Positions 43,399 to 54,700 of a stretch of DNA of 59,658 nt are shown here, one piece after another. The translations under genes were made by a program, and so were the position numbers. Each line of letters opens with the position of its first letter. Position 1 is the stretch's first letter. Under the pieces are notes generated by a model. The model was given only the letters and a program-made list of their open reading frames with translations. It did no database searches and was not told the DNA's origin. The stretch comes from Alectoria sarmentosa (taxonomy: Eukaryota; Ascomycota; Lecanoromycetes; Lecanorales; Parmeliaceae), in contig WOGZ01000214.1 in the NCBI GenBank assembly GCA_009733775.1, forward strand, positions 1-59,658, written 5' to 3'.

Positions 43399-45653
43399 TC
43401 AACCATTACCATCCCATCCCGTCCATGTGAGCCACTGTTCGGTCCCGAAGGTCTCGTCGGTTAAAAACGAGTAATCCTCTGGAATTTCCATCGAATAAGA
43501 CAAGGAATCCATCAAATTGAGGTCTGGAGATCTGAAGGGCATGCCTTGGGCAGCAGGAGTAGATCCATCACTGGAAGTATTGGTCTGCCAAGATCCCTGC
43601 GGCTGCTGACTTGGAGTGGGAAAGGGCTGCTTTGGATCAGTCTTGGCAGTGTAAGACTTACGAGAGACATGGATTCTCCCAACAAGAGGAAGACTCAGAG
43701 TTATCTTCTGCGACTCGGACGTTTGCGTTTGCTGGAGCAGTGAGCTCAACGACCGGACAGCGTCCGCTGCCTGGTGTGCGAAGCCCCCCCCGACCCGATC
43801 AGCAGCAAACCCCATCATCTGAGCAACTTGGTCCACAAGGTCTGTTAAGACGTTAACATCAACTGCCTGCGGGAAAGTGCCAGAGCCACGCGTGGTGCGG
43901 TAGCTGGCAAGCAGCAGAAAAACAGTGGCCGTGAACGCTTGCAAATCGATCAACCGATTTGCGAAGAAGCCGGCCGGGAGCATGGGACGCATTGATACGT
44001 AGCGTCTCGCCAACTCCTGGCAAGCATCCAAGCAGGTGATAAAGTTGAAGGAAAATTGTTGACCGTCGTCATGCTTGAGCGCCAGCTGGAGATGTGTTCT
44101 CACCGTGAGATACTGATGCCAGTATTGCAAGAGCGCATCGATCGAGAGCTCGGGCCAGTGGATTTTGCGCCAACTATTAGGCGTGAGGCTAGCCAATGAC
44201 CGCAGCTCCTGATCAGTGCCGATGACAGCATTAAATAGTTCCATAAGAGGTCTTCCGGAGGAATAAATGCTATCCAGCTCAAGTACGCGACTCGCGATGT
44301 CCGCCAGATTGTACAGGTAAGATTGCGGATTGACTTGGCCCTGAGAATCGACTATTGGTCGCTTCGGAAGGGGATAGTTGACGGTTGCGAGAGGTAACGA
44401 CCACATCATTGATGTTACCCTATCGACCGCGCAAATAGACTCCCATACTTCAGCTTTCCGTCTCCACCACCCAACAAGGGAAGGGGATGCTCCTGGTTGG
44501 GCACCGCGCGACGTGCCTGCCAGTGATTCCTGGTGCGATGCGATAGCCATCGAGGCCCGCGGTAGGCCTATTAACTCTGCCAAAGCAATGACCCGTCGTG
44601 AGAGCAGCCACATCTTCCTCACTCTTGCGCGGCCTAGCTGACTAATAAACAAAAAGTCCTCTGTTAGGATGATCCCTGAAGGTACGAGGAGGTGACAGGC
44701 AATGAACTTACAGCCTGAGGAACAGCAATGTCGTCTCTATGCCTTCCAAATTCCCTGCAAGGGCGTCGTCAGAGATTACAATGCGTTCGACGCTATCCGA
44801 CACATCCTTGATGAACGAGGACGCATCTCTGATGCTTTCCGCCGCAAGACCAGCAGTGTCTTCGGGCGCTTGCTGGACTGTTATTGCGACAGATAGGAGA
44901 AGAGCAGCAGTTGCTACTGGATCCGCGTTCGGGTCCTGCAGCTTGTCATACTGCGCCAGCATCCCATCACTGGTCTTTGTTAAGTTGATCATTGGGAAGA
45001 GTGCGGTGTACAGGGACAGCCATGACGAGGCGTGGGCTGTGATGGTGAGCATGTCCTTCCTCGAGGGCATCAACCTGCGCAAGGCAGAGTTTCCCTGCGC
45101 CTTGTGCAGGCTGGGTGCATGACGCGACGGGGTAGCAGGTCCACATTCATAGGAACCGAGCAAACCATTGTCGAACAGCTGGAGAAGGTGAGTTGGTGGG
45201 TTCGTTGACGACAAGTCTGACGCATTTGAATCGGAATCGTCCTCGCTTGACTTGTCGTCAGGACCACCTGCATTCTCCGTCCGCGATGGTGGCTGCGGAC
45301 GGGTGGCAGCTTCAGTGGGCACGCAGCCAAGCTTGGCCTCGAGATTGCGCACAGCTGTCCATAGGCTGGAAACATCACTTTCCAGATGTCCAATGCGAGC
45401 TCGCGACGTCATCGTAACGGCGTCAGAGGTCGGCATCATTTGCACCTGCATTTCACATGTCCGATCCCGCGCCAAGCAGCTCTGACAAGTCTCTGCCCCT
45501 TCCGACGGCCATACGCACCGAGTCTTGCGGTGCCTACCTGCAAAGCGTGTCAGAAGGCCGAGCGAGAATAGAGGCGCAATTGATGTGTAGCTCACATTCG
45601 ATACAGCTCTTCGTCCCCTTGCGAACCCTCTTCGCCGGCGGTTCTTGCGACAT
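43399..45653 (-). CDS. Zn(II)2Cys6 fungal transcription factor
   Basis: Three exons: 45653-45596, 45537-44712 and 44641-43399; 708 residues. The tiny first exon encodes MSQEPPAKRVRKGTKSCIEC, and splicing joins it to RHRKTRCVW. The finger therefore reads CIEC-RHRKTR-C, then ETCQSCLARDRTC, i.e. C-x2-C-x6-C-x9-C-x2-C-x6-C. A short helical linker (RIGHLESDVSSLWTAVRNLE) resembles the dimerisation coiled coil. The large C-terminal part contains AVWESICAVDR-like residues (KAEVWESICAVDRVTSMMWS) typical of the fungal-specific regulatory domain. Introns are 58 and 70 bp. It lies divergently beside the seven-helix membrane protein and about 3 kb from the PKS, so it is the likely pathway regulator (inference). 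Confidence 0.88.
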
Positions 45654-46136
45654 GAGGCCAGCCACGCTACAGTGATTTCTGAACAGTGATGTTGGCTTTT
45701 TGCTGCAATGTGGGTGTGGGTGTGGGTGTGGGTGTGGGCGTTGGGTGCTGGGTGCGGGTGTGGGGACGGTCGGCTTCCCGGTGGGGGCCGACTGGCTGAC
45801 TTTGAAATGTATAAAGTACGGTAGGTCGGTAGTAGACAGTACTTTACCTTAGCGTACCGTTGAAATAGCTCCAAGCTAGATCAATTTCTTAGCCCGAGAC
45901 GGAGCCCGAAGCGGAGCCCGCGATCGCCCAGTCCATCACTGCTCACCAGTGGTATTCGGCCGAAATCACGTCCGAATGTTACGACATCCCATGCTCTCTC
46001 CTTAAATAATATCCTTTGTCTTTTCACTGAACATGTTGCACCTTACCTAATTCTTTTACTCTTCCTGTCTGTCGTGGAGTAGCAACGTCCAAAAGTCATC
46101 AGAAAAAGTGTCATCACCTTGCCGAGGCAGTCAACA
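45654..46136. promoter_or_regulatory. divergent promoter, regulator/7-helix membrane protein
   Basis: 483 bp between divergent starts, containing a GTGTGG repeat near the regulator. Sharing of control between the two genes is inferred. Confidence 0.45.
45710..45738 (+). repeat. (TGTGGG)n hexanucleotide repeat
   Basis: About five tandem TGTGGG units followed by diverged G/T-rich copies to about 45770. It sits 57 bp upstream of the regulator start codon. Not telomeric position; probably a promoter microsatellite. Confidence 0.9.
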
Positions 46137-47242
46137 ATGACAAACATGATTCAAGCACGTCAAGCCAGTGACGGGGTAAGCGACATCTACTACGAGCTCT
46201 TCGCCGAAGACGGTGACTGACTTGCCTGTAGCCGCCATATGTCTCTACCAGCGTTGCAAGTGTCGGCGGCCGTCCCACCGTCCGTGTAGATGTACCCGTA
46301 TGCGCCGTCCTCATTTTCATCTACCTGGTCGGCGCTATCGCGAACATGAGCATCTTTCAGCTCAATCGAAGAAAGGGTCACAAATTCTTCGTATCATGGG
46401 CCATGTTCGGTTTCTGCATGAGTCGTGTCGGCACACACGTGCTGAGAATCGCGTGGGCAACTCGGCCAAACAATGCGCGCCTCGCCATTGCAGCAACAAT
46501 CTTCACGAATATCGGCGTCCTCATCGTCTACCTGGTCGTGCTGTTCCTCTCCCTGCGCGTGTTTCGAGCAACGCATCCAGAGCTGGGCTGGAATAGACGT
46601 CTCGGCAAGACCTTTAACGTCTTATACGTTGCTCTTGTTGGCGCCCTCCTGGTGCTTATCGCCTTCAGCATCCTGATCTTCTACACTCTCAACGTGACCC
46701 TCAGGACTGTCGCCCTCTGGATACAGCGAGCATCAATCCTATATCTGTTGCTCTTCAACGTCATGTCAATGACCATGCTGCTGCTATCCTTGCTGCTGCC
46801 GCGCGCGCCGGACAACGAGAACTTCGGCACAGGAAGCATGGCCTCAAAGCTGATCATCCTTGGGGTGGCAACCTTCTTCTGCGTTTTCATTGCAGGCTTC
46901 CGTACTGGGACGGTCTGGGCGGCAGCACGACCGGCCTCGAATCCTCCATGGTACGACAGCAAGGCAGCTTTCTTCGTGATTCTCTTTGGCTTCGAGATCA
47001 TCATTGTCTACCTGTTCCTCTTGACGCGAATCGACAGGAGGTTCTGGGTACCCAACGGCAGTCACAAGCCGGGTGACTACTCTCAAGCTGACTCTCAAGC
47101 TGACTTCGACGGCTCGACGGTAAAGGAGACGTTGGAGCAGGACAAGGCATCGGAGCAGGACAAGGCGTCAGAGCAAGACGAGGCATCGGAGCAGGAAAAG
47201 GCATCGGAACTGGACAAGGTATCGGTGCAGGACAAGGTCTGA
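46137..47242 (+). CDS. seven-helix integral membrane protein of unknown function
   Basis: Two exons (46137-46175, 46232-47242) with a 56-bp phase-0 intron GTAAGC...TAG; 349 residues from MTNMIQARQASDG. Seven hydrophobic helices are visible: VCAVLIFIYLVGAI, FFVSWAMFGFCMSRVG, TIFTNIGVLIVYLVVLFLSL, VLYVALVGALLVLIAFSILI, ILYLLLFNVMSMTMLLLSLL, KLIILGVATFFCVFIAGF and AFFVILFGFEIIIVYLFLLT. The conserved-looking R-I-D-R-R-F-W sequence follows the last helix. The C-terminal tail is hydrophilic and made of Glu-Gln-Asp-Lys-Ala-Ser repeats. It resembles a group of fungal seven-helix proteins of unknown function; a transport or sensing role for the cluster metabolite is only a guess. Confidence 0.82.
47134..47239 (+). 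repeat. coding 18-bp tandem repeat (EQDKAS)n
   Basis: Six 18-bp units encode EQDKAS, EQDKAS, EQDEAS, EQEKAS, ELDKVS and a truncated VQDKV at the extreme C-terminus of the seven-helix protein. It is preceded by two 12-bp SQAD units. Confidence 0.9.
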
Positions 47243-47781
47243 TCCTTTCGCATAAATGCTCCACACTCTCGTGGTGCGCTAAATAACTTGGACTGAGGCG
47301 GAAGTCTGAAGTCGAATATCTCTTCAACGGTCTGGCATACGCTCGATCCTATTGCTTGAGACTCCATAGCTACTTTAATAAAACAATTTATACACCAAAA
47401 CTGTTGTGATCAAGGCTTGCACTACAACATATTGTATTATCAAAGTCGGTACCAATGGAATTTTGCAAAATCGCAGGCCCGCGGTGCAATTTATCTCGCG
47501 CAATCACGAGACTTTTGCAGAAAAAGGCTTCCGAGGCTGAGCAACGAGCTCGTAACTTATGATTGCTTGGAGTCAAATCATAATATCCAAGAGGTATAGA
47601 GCAAGCGCATACGTTTCAGTGAATAAATTATTGAAAGGTGGCGATTTTGCGATTTTCAAAATTGACCCCCCCTTTTTTTAGCGTATTTAAAGACCTCGAG
47701 ATTTCTTGGCAACTGTGATTACCTACCTTAGCGGAGGGCTATGGTTTGCGACAACTGTATCTAACTGGTATTCCAAATAAT

Positions 47782-47804
47782 AACCGCTAATAAGCGGTTT
47801 TTTT
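47782..47804 (+). repeat. perfect hairpin followed by T run
   Basis: AACCGCT (47782-47788) and AGCGGTT (47793-47799) form a 7-bp perfect stem with a 4-base loop, followed by a T run to 47804. It looks like a bacterial terminator but lies in a eukaryotic intergenic region. Confidence 0.7.
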
Positions 47805-48328
47805 GTAATGTAACCTATTATTGCTGAATGTGTGTTAGGTTATATATCATAATCGATTACAATTAAATAACGGTAGCTGAACGATTTTTCGCACATCCGT
47901 CTCAATAATATATACGATTATTTATAAAAACATATATTTATTTTTAAAGTTATCAAACATGCCAAGCCCATGCTCGGAAGTCTTACATGTCGAGAAACAT
48001 CAACGCTTTGGGGAATTTGACAGCAGAAATGAATGATTTGGATGATTTTCTCGCGGGGGTGACATCCGGGATATCTTGCGTTGGGTATGTGGATGATTGA
48101 TGTGGGGGTGTGGGGTGGTATGGTGGTACAGTAGGGGTCAGGGCAGCTTCCAGGGTCACCCCCGGTTCCGACGCTATTCCGACACTAAATGAAAAATACA
48201 GCTTATTAATCATGCTTCCGTATCATCCGTGAAAGGTATCGCCAATAAGAAACGATTATAAATAATAACGTTTGGTTTTTGTGACCGCCTATGGGCAGCT
48301 ATTTTGTTTGAGACCATTATATATTTGT

Positions 48329-48360
48329 TACGGTAGTGCTACGGTACAGCTACGGTACTA
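48329..48360 (+). repeat. 11-bp tandem repeat, TACGGTA core
   Basis: Three consecutive units TACGGTAGTGC, TACGGTACAGC and TACGGTACTA. The core GGTACAGC-like words suggest decayed repeat DNA in the AT-rich block. Confidence 0.8.
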
Positions 48361-48764
48361 AGTCTTACGCTTGGGTCGTTAAGGTACTCTCTCACCACCA
48401 CCTTGATTTGATAAATCATTCATTGTATAATTGTCAGTGTAGAATTTGGGGTCATAAAGATCGGAATCCGAATTGTTATTTTGGAGGGATCGAGAAGTCA
48501 AGAAACAAGAGAAGTTCTACTTGGACGATGTGATGAACTAGGTACAAAGGTAGTTGACATTTAATATAATATCTTGAAACGGTTAATGTGAACCGAGGTG
48601 CAAAATCCCAATGCCAAGAGATCTCGAAATGTTATAATACGCCAATGATTAGTAATACAACCACTACAAGCGTACTAACGCCAACTACATACTTTAGGTA
48701 CTTCAGTTAGAAGCAGACGCCATCCCAATCTTCCTTCTGGTCAGTGAGCCTGGATATCGTTCTG

Positions 48765-51700
48765 TTAATCCATGCCCAATTGATTGCAGATGAACTCGTA
48801 GCCCTGCTCAATTGCTGTCCAGCCAACACCTAACGGGTCCCCGACAGGAAACAAATCAAAGGCATGCTTGCACTGATCCGCGATAACTAGGCTAGCGGGT
48901 ATGCCCCGACCTTTCATCTCTTCAATCGTCCGCTCACTCATCGAAAGTGGTAACCAATCGTCGCCGTTGCCGTGCACGATAAAGGTTGGCGTCTTGTAGT
49001 TGCCCTGCCTGATCTGCCACAGTGGGCTGATAGCTTGGACCTGCTCAACAGACGCCGGTGGCCGATATTTCCAATCAGTCTTGTCCGTGGCGGAGACGCT
49101 CTTCTTGTCCGGTAGACCATGGACAAGGATGGGTATCGTTTGCGAGTTCCAGCACATGTGCAGAATGATCCTCGCGCGGTCGTCCTTCAAAGTCAGCGAA
49201 AGAGCCATCGTTCTCTTTTCACTAACAGGAGCGTATTCGACAATCTAAGTTGCACCATCAACCTCTGTTGCCTTTGGATGGGGCCGGGAGGAGATACTTA
49301 CCGGACTTTCTCGAACGCCTGCCAGGATGTCCAGGATGTCTGTTGGTTCCTCTTCAGCAGCTAATGGATAGCACGGTTTATGCCAGTCTAATTTCAGATT
49401 TCAGCAGGCTTCGCCTCGCACATGGATCGGATTCGGTGCGACACTTACGGTCAGATTCCATATCACTTGGGGGATACAGCGCGAATATGGCATCAGGTGC
49501 TTTGATACCTTTGGCGGGAGCAGTGTAGCCCAAGCTCATGGCTAGCTGTCCACCGCTCGACCAACCAAACGATACCACCTTGGTTGGGTCGGGCTTAACG
49601 GTAGGCCCCGACAGCGGCAGAGTGGGCAACGTTTCTGTCGCCCACTTCAGGGCGTCGCAACAGTCCGTCATCGGGCCCTCAAACAGATTGGTTTCTGGAC
49701 AAAGTCGATAATCTGTGCTGACTGGGAGAAAGCCACGCTCAATCAAAGTTCGAATGTGCTTCATGGGCACATCTTTTCGTCCAAACAAGAAGTGCCCTCC
49801 GCCATGAATGAGGAGAGCTGCGTCATTGTTAGCCGCAGGCGTTTACAAACCTTTGAAATTCGATCATACCTATTGGTCGTTTCTTTCCGGGCGGGTCAGG
49901 CGTCTTCGGGAAGTAGATATCTGCGGAGAGCTCAAGCGCACCGACCCGTTTCCATACCACTTCCTCCATCGGTACCCCGGCTCTCTTCGTAATTATTCCG
50001 TTTCGCGTGGCAAGATTTCGATCTTCTTTGGCCTCACCCTTGAAAGCGCAGATCAGCCGCAGCGTCTTTGCCTCTTCAGTGTCACCGTCTGTCCAAGACA
50101 CATGCTTGAATCCAGCCGCGCGGAGACTGCTGTCCCAAAACCATTCATTTACCAGGGCGTGCTGACGGCCATCGCTGAAGAGCCACCAACCCTCCAGGAG
50201 ACCAAAGACCAGATCAAACCAGTACAGGTTCCTTGTAAATTCAACAAGGCAGAGGGCGCCGTCGTCACGAAGTGTGGGTAGAATGTTTGTGGTAGATGTT
50301 GTGAGGTTGCTTGTAGCATGAATGCAATTGGTCGAGATCACAATATGAAACTTTCCTAGGAGCTCTTGCGGCGCCGGTCGGCCGCAGTCAAAAGTCATGA
50401 ATCTCATCTCCGGGACGCCTGAGAATTTCCTCTTGGCTTGAGAAACAAGTCCCTGTGAAATGTCGGTGAAAGTGTATTCAAACGACGCACCGCAACGGGT
50501 CAGAAAATCCACGAGATATCTAGTGGTGCCTCCAGTGCCGGCACCCACTTCTAGGATGCAAAGAGTACCGTCAGACTGCTTGGCCGAGAATGTAGAGCTG
50601 ACAAACTCTGCGAGGAGACGCGTGGCGGCCTTGCACATTTGCGAATTAGCGTAGAAGTCGGCCAGAAGTTCTTGGTTGCGCTTGTCGCCGAAGAGTAATG
50701 ACAATGGATCCTTCTGTCCCATTAAGCATTCAGCAAGACGGGGGCCAGTCACGTTCAAGAGCTTGGTCTCGGAAGCGAGAAGGGGGTGTCGCTGCAACAT
50801 TTGCTCGTATCGAGTGGCGGTCGGTGTTGAGTCAAGCGTCTTTGCAGTTCTGACGTGTACCTGGTCGCCCCGGAGTTTCAGAATTCCCCCATCCACCAGG
50901 ATATTGCGCAGCTGCGCGACAAGGTGCTTGTGCCTGGGCAACGTATTAATCGATGGTAGTTCCTGACCAGCGACAAGACTTGCTAGGTCGCAGCCCAGCT
51001 TACGATAAGTGTCCACGACGTACGCGCACACAAGGTCTAATTGCTGGGGATACACGTTTTTCCAGAATCCTTTGGCGCCTGTCTGCTCGGCATACTTTTC
51101 GAAATCGAAGCGCAGGCGTGTGAAAACCTGTTGAATGCCATAAGGGCCCATAGCCAAAGGCTGCATGCCTGTTCCGTTTGGTATCGTAGGTATTGTGCGT
51201 GGCTCTGGTTTGGCGGCGATTAAGCCAGGGTAGTCCGCCAGTGTGAGCGCTTCAGGTGGCGTTGTCGTTACACTGCTCTCTGACGTGTCCGGTGGAGAGC
51301 TTGCCCCGGTGGATGGCGCCTGGCTGGAGCTTAGGGACGATTCGTTGTCACTGTCTTCCACAAACGAGCTGCCCACGCAGCCTTTTCCATGCAGATAACT
51401 GATGAGCGAGTCAATATCGGTAAGCTCCACCATTTCGTCGATCGGTAGCTCAATCCGGAACAAAGTCGAGAGCTCGCTAATGACCTCAATCATCATCAAT
51501 GAATCCATATCAAGATCCTCGAAGGACGCATTTCCAGCCAATCGGTCTTTGGGCACATCTGCCAGTTTCACCAGAAGGCCACAGATGTCTTCGTAAATGC
51601 TCGTTTTTGCATCCTTGCCTGGTCTGCTCAGGTTGGCCTGCGTCTGTGGGGCTGCTGGTGGCTGACCGGTCGGAGCAACTTCGACTACCTCTTCATTTGC

Positions 51701-54700
51701 GTGAGTGAATGTCGGCACGTTCTGCGCAGGTGCCAAAGTAGTGTTCACACCGGCCAGGATGGTGACCGGTCGGCGAAGATCCCTGAACTGGACTCCTAAC
51801 ATGAGCAGTACCAGTCTAGCTGTGGCTGCATCGCGAATGAATATGTCGTAGGCTACTCTTCCGGCATTCACAGAAGTGTAAGCCACCACGTCCCATGATG
51901 CCTCCGCAGAAATTTCATGGCCATGGAACTCAAAGCCCGGGCCCCATTGCAAACGGTCTGCTTTGGTAAATTGGAATACTTCGCCGCCAAAGCACTCTTG
52001 CAAACAGTTCGCGTGCAAGCTAGCGACTTGAACAAAGCTCTCTAGAATAGGTAGCTGAGTCGTGGTTTCTTTGGAAACGATCTCGGGAATGCCTGCTGGA
52101 CGTGTTACCTTGGCGACAACCCGCGAGCCAACGGCAGCCACGCTCTTAACTCCGCGGTACCAGTCCGGATAGTTGACCGCTCGAGCAAGCCATTTATACA
52201 TCACCTTCCCTCCGAGTGACTCGCTTCGAGGATCATCCGCGATCGAGGCGATCGTATCATGACCCATTAGTCTCTCATATCGACAGAACTCTTCCTCCAG
52301 ACCACCGTCTGCTGCTTTCAAATTGACGACGCCCTCAGCATGACAAACTGCTTCTGCGGCTTTTGAGCTGTTCGATGACCCGTCCCCACTGGTGACTCTG
52401 AATTGCCAGCCTTGGGCAAGTCGTTGGAGATCAAGGCTGATCGTGTGTTGTACGTTTAGTTCGAGGAGAGAGTTCACTTGGAACTCTTGAATGGAGAGCA
52501 AGCCGTTCCCTTTGCCCTCATCAGCCATCCTGACCGCTCTGGATGCCAGCTCTACGTATAACGTAGGGGGGCACACAGCGCTACCCAATGACTCAAGATC
52601 TTTGACGACAGTCTGATATTCCTCGCTTCTCGGGTTGATGACGAAATGGTGTCCGCGCGAGTCAACTGACGCCAGGCGTATGAGCACAGGCGGTAGCTCC
52701 ACTTGCGCTGCTACATTTGTTGGTGGAGGCAAGCTGGCTTTGTTGGAATTCAGTGCTGCAGACATGTCCAGTTCCAGCCAGTGCTTTGACTTCTCCCATG
52801 CGTAAGGAGGCAAACGCAGACGATCATACTGGGCCCTTTGTAATTTATGGAAATTCCAAAATTGTACCCGGTGGCTGGCATTCCAAAGAGCGACTGTTGC
52901 ATCAACTACAAGCTCGGTGGAGTTGGGCTTGTTCAGTTGCAAGGACACAAAGTTGTTAGCTGGAGCTGAGGATTGCCCTAGAGCTCGTCGTACCATGTTG
53001 ACTACGCTCGAGTCTGAACCGGCTTCGAGCCAAGTGCACGGACCGAATCTGGCCTGCAAACGCTGAATTGCCTGACCAAAGAAAACTGGTTCCCGTGTGT
53101 GGGCAGTGATGAGCTTCGCAGTGGGCTCTTTCCAACTGCGAGTGTCTGAACAGGTCTCCAAGGGGATTTTGGGCTCGTGAAAGGCGAGGGATGATGCCAA
53201 ATCCTCGAGATACGGTAACAAGGACTCCGTGAACCGGGAGTGGAAGCCGTATGGAACATCCAGCCTCCTGTGTCTTATTGCCCGCTCACTCAACTTTTTT
53301 TCGAGCTCGTCAGCAGAAGCTTTGTCGCTCACCACAACGTGCGATGTTGGCCCGTTGAAGCAAGCAACCTCAAAGTTATATGTGGCATTAGATGCACAGA
53401 AAGCCTTCTGGAGCTCTTCTAAAGTCTGCTTGTCTGCCTCCACAGCAATCATTGTACCTGTCTCGGGGCCCCAATGCTTCTGCATCAAAGATGCTCTCCC
53501 TGCTACTAGCCTCAGGCCATCCCGCAATGACAACACCCCGGAGACACACAGTGCAGTAAGCTGACCAAAGCTGTGTCCAACGAGAGCATCCACTTTCAGG
53601 CCAGATTCGAGCCACGCCTGCGCGCAGGAATATTGCGTTGCGAAGATCGCGGAGTGTAATACCACGACATCATTCACGGCCTCGGTTTGGAAGATACCAG
53701 GATAGATCCCTGGATATCCCATTGCGCGTAGAGTGTTATCACAGAGGTCCAGGTAGGAACGAAGTAACGTGGACTCTTGCCACAAACGCTTGTCGAGTGC
53801 AATCCTGTCGGATACTTGGCCCCCGAAACACAACACTACAGGGGGTGCTTTTGAGCGCTGCTTGATAGCGTTGCTCGTTGCAGTTTGTTGACGAAGCTGA
53901 GCTTGCAGCTGATCTAAATCTGTGGCAGTTGCTGTCAATGTGAACGAAAGTTCCTGATTGAGCCTTGTCGCCAAGCTGAAGGCCAAACTTGATAGTATTT
54001 GCGAGTGCTCAGATGGGTTTCGAGTATGCCGCAACTGGAGGCAAAAATCGTCAAGGACTGTGCAGTATGCGAGAAGAGACCCTGCTGACGCAGCCGCCAG
54101 TTGAATTGGATATTTTTTAGGTCGTGAAGAGATGCTCGTCTCCGAGTTGCGGTGATGGGCGACGCCCTTGCGAGGAGCTTGAAGTATAATCATGGCGGCA
54201 TTACTGCCAGCTGCGCCGTAGTTGTTGACACAAGCGGCAAGTCGTTCTCCTGATAATACAAGGTTTGACGTCGGTATGCAAAGATTGTCTGGTTCAAGAG
54301 GCGGTATTTTTGGATTCAAGGTCTTGAACGATGCTTGTCGAGGCGCAAGGCGATACTCCATCTCCAAGATGGCTTTGATCAATGCCGCAACCCCAGACGC
54401 ACCTTCAAGATGTCCGATGTTTCCCTTGACTGATGACACAATCAATGGCGCGCCTCGGTTCGGTCCGCCGAAAACACGGCGGATACTCTCCATTTCGATG
54501 GGGTCGCCAACTGGAGTGCCAGTACCGTGGGCTTCAACAAAGGTGACCTTACTAGGTGCCACCCCTGCCTGTTGAGTAACCCGTTCATACAAGTTCCCCT
54601 GAGATGAGGTATGAGGGACGGTGATAGGCACACAATTATCGTTTTGATTGACCGCCGAGCCGCCGATGACACCGAGAATATGGTCATCATCTCTCAGAGC

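Larger units (their letters stand above)
47243..48764. other. AT-rich intergenic block inside the cluster
   Basis: About 1.5 kb, markedly AT-rich from about 47600 on, unlike the rest of the window. No intact gene. A 76-codon minus frame at 47983-48213 is a GC-richer island with no recognisable domain. It includes a terminator-like hairpin and short tandem repeats (separate entries). Composition suggests an old, decayed mobile element or mutated repeat, but no transposase remnant could be recognised. Confidence 0.6.

Noticed and set aside
45710..45738. TGTGGG repeat as telomere or internal telomeric repeat
   Set aside because: Unit is not the fungal TTAGGG and lies between two intact genes.
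47782..47804. Hairpin with T run as a real terminator
   Set aside because: Rho-independent termination is bacterial; surrounding genes are clearly fungal with introns, so it is listed as a structure only.
47983..48213. 76-codon minus frame in AT-rich block, possible element remnant
   Set aside because: No recognisable transposase, gag or other motif; kept only as part of the AT-rich region description.
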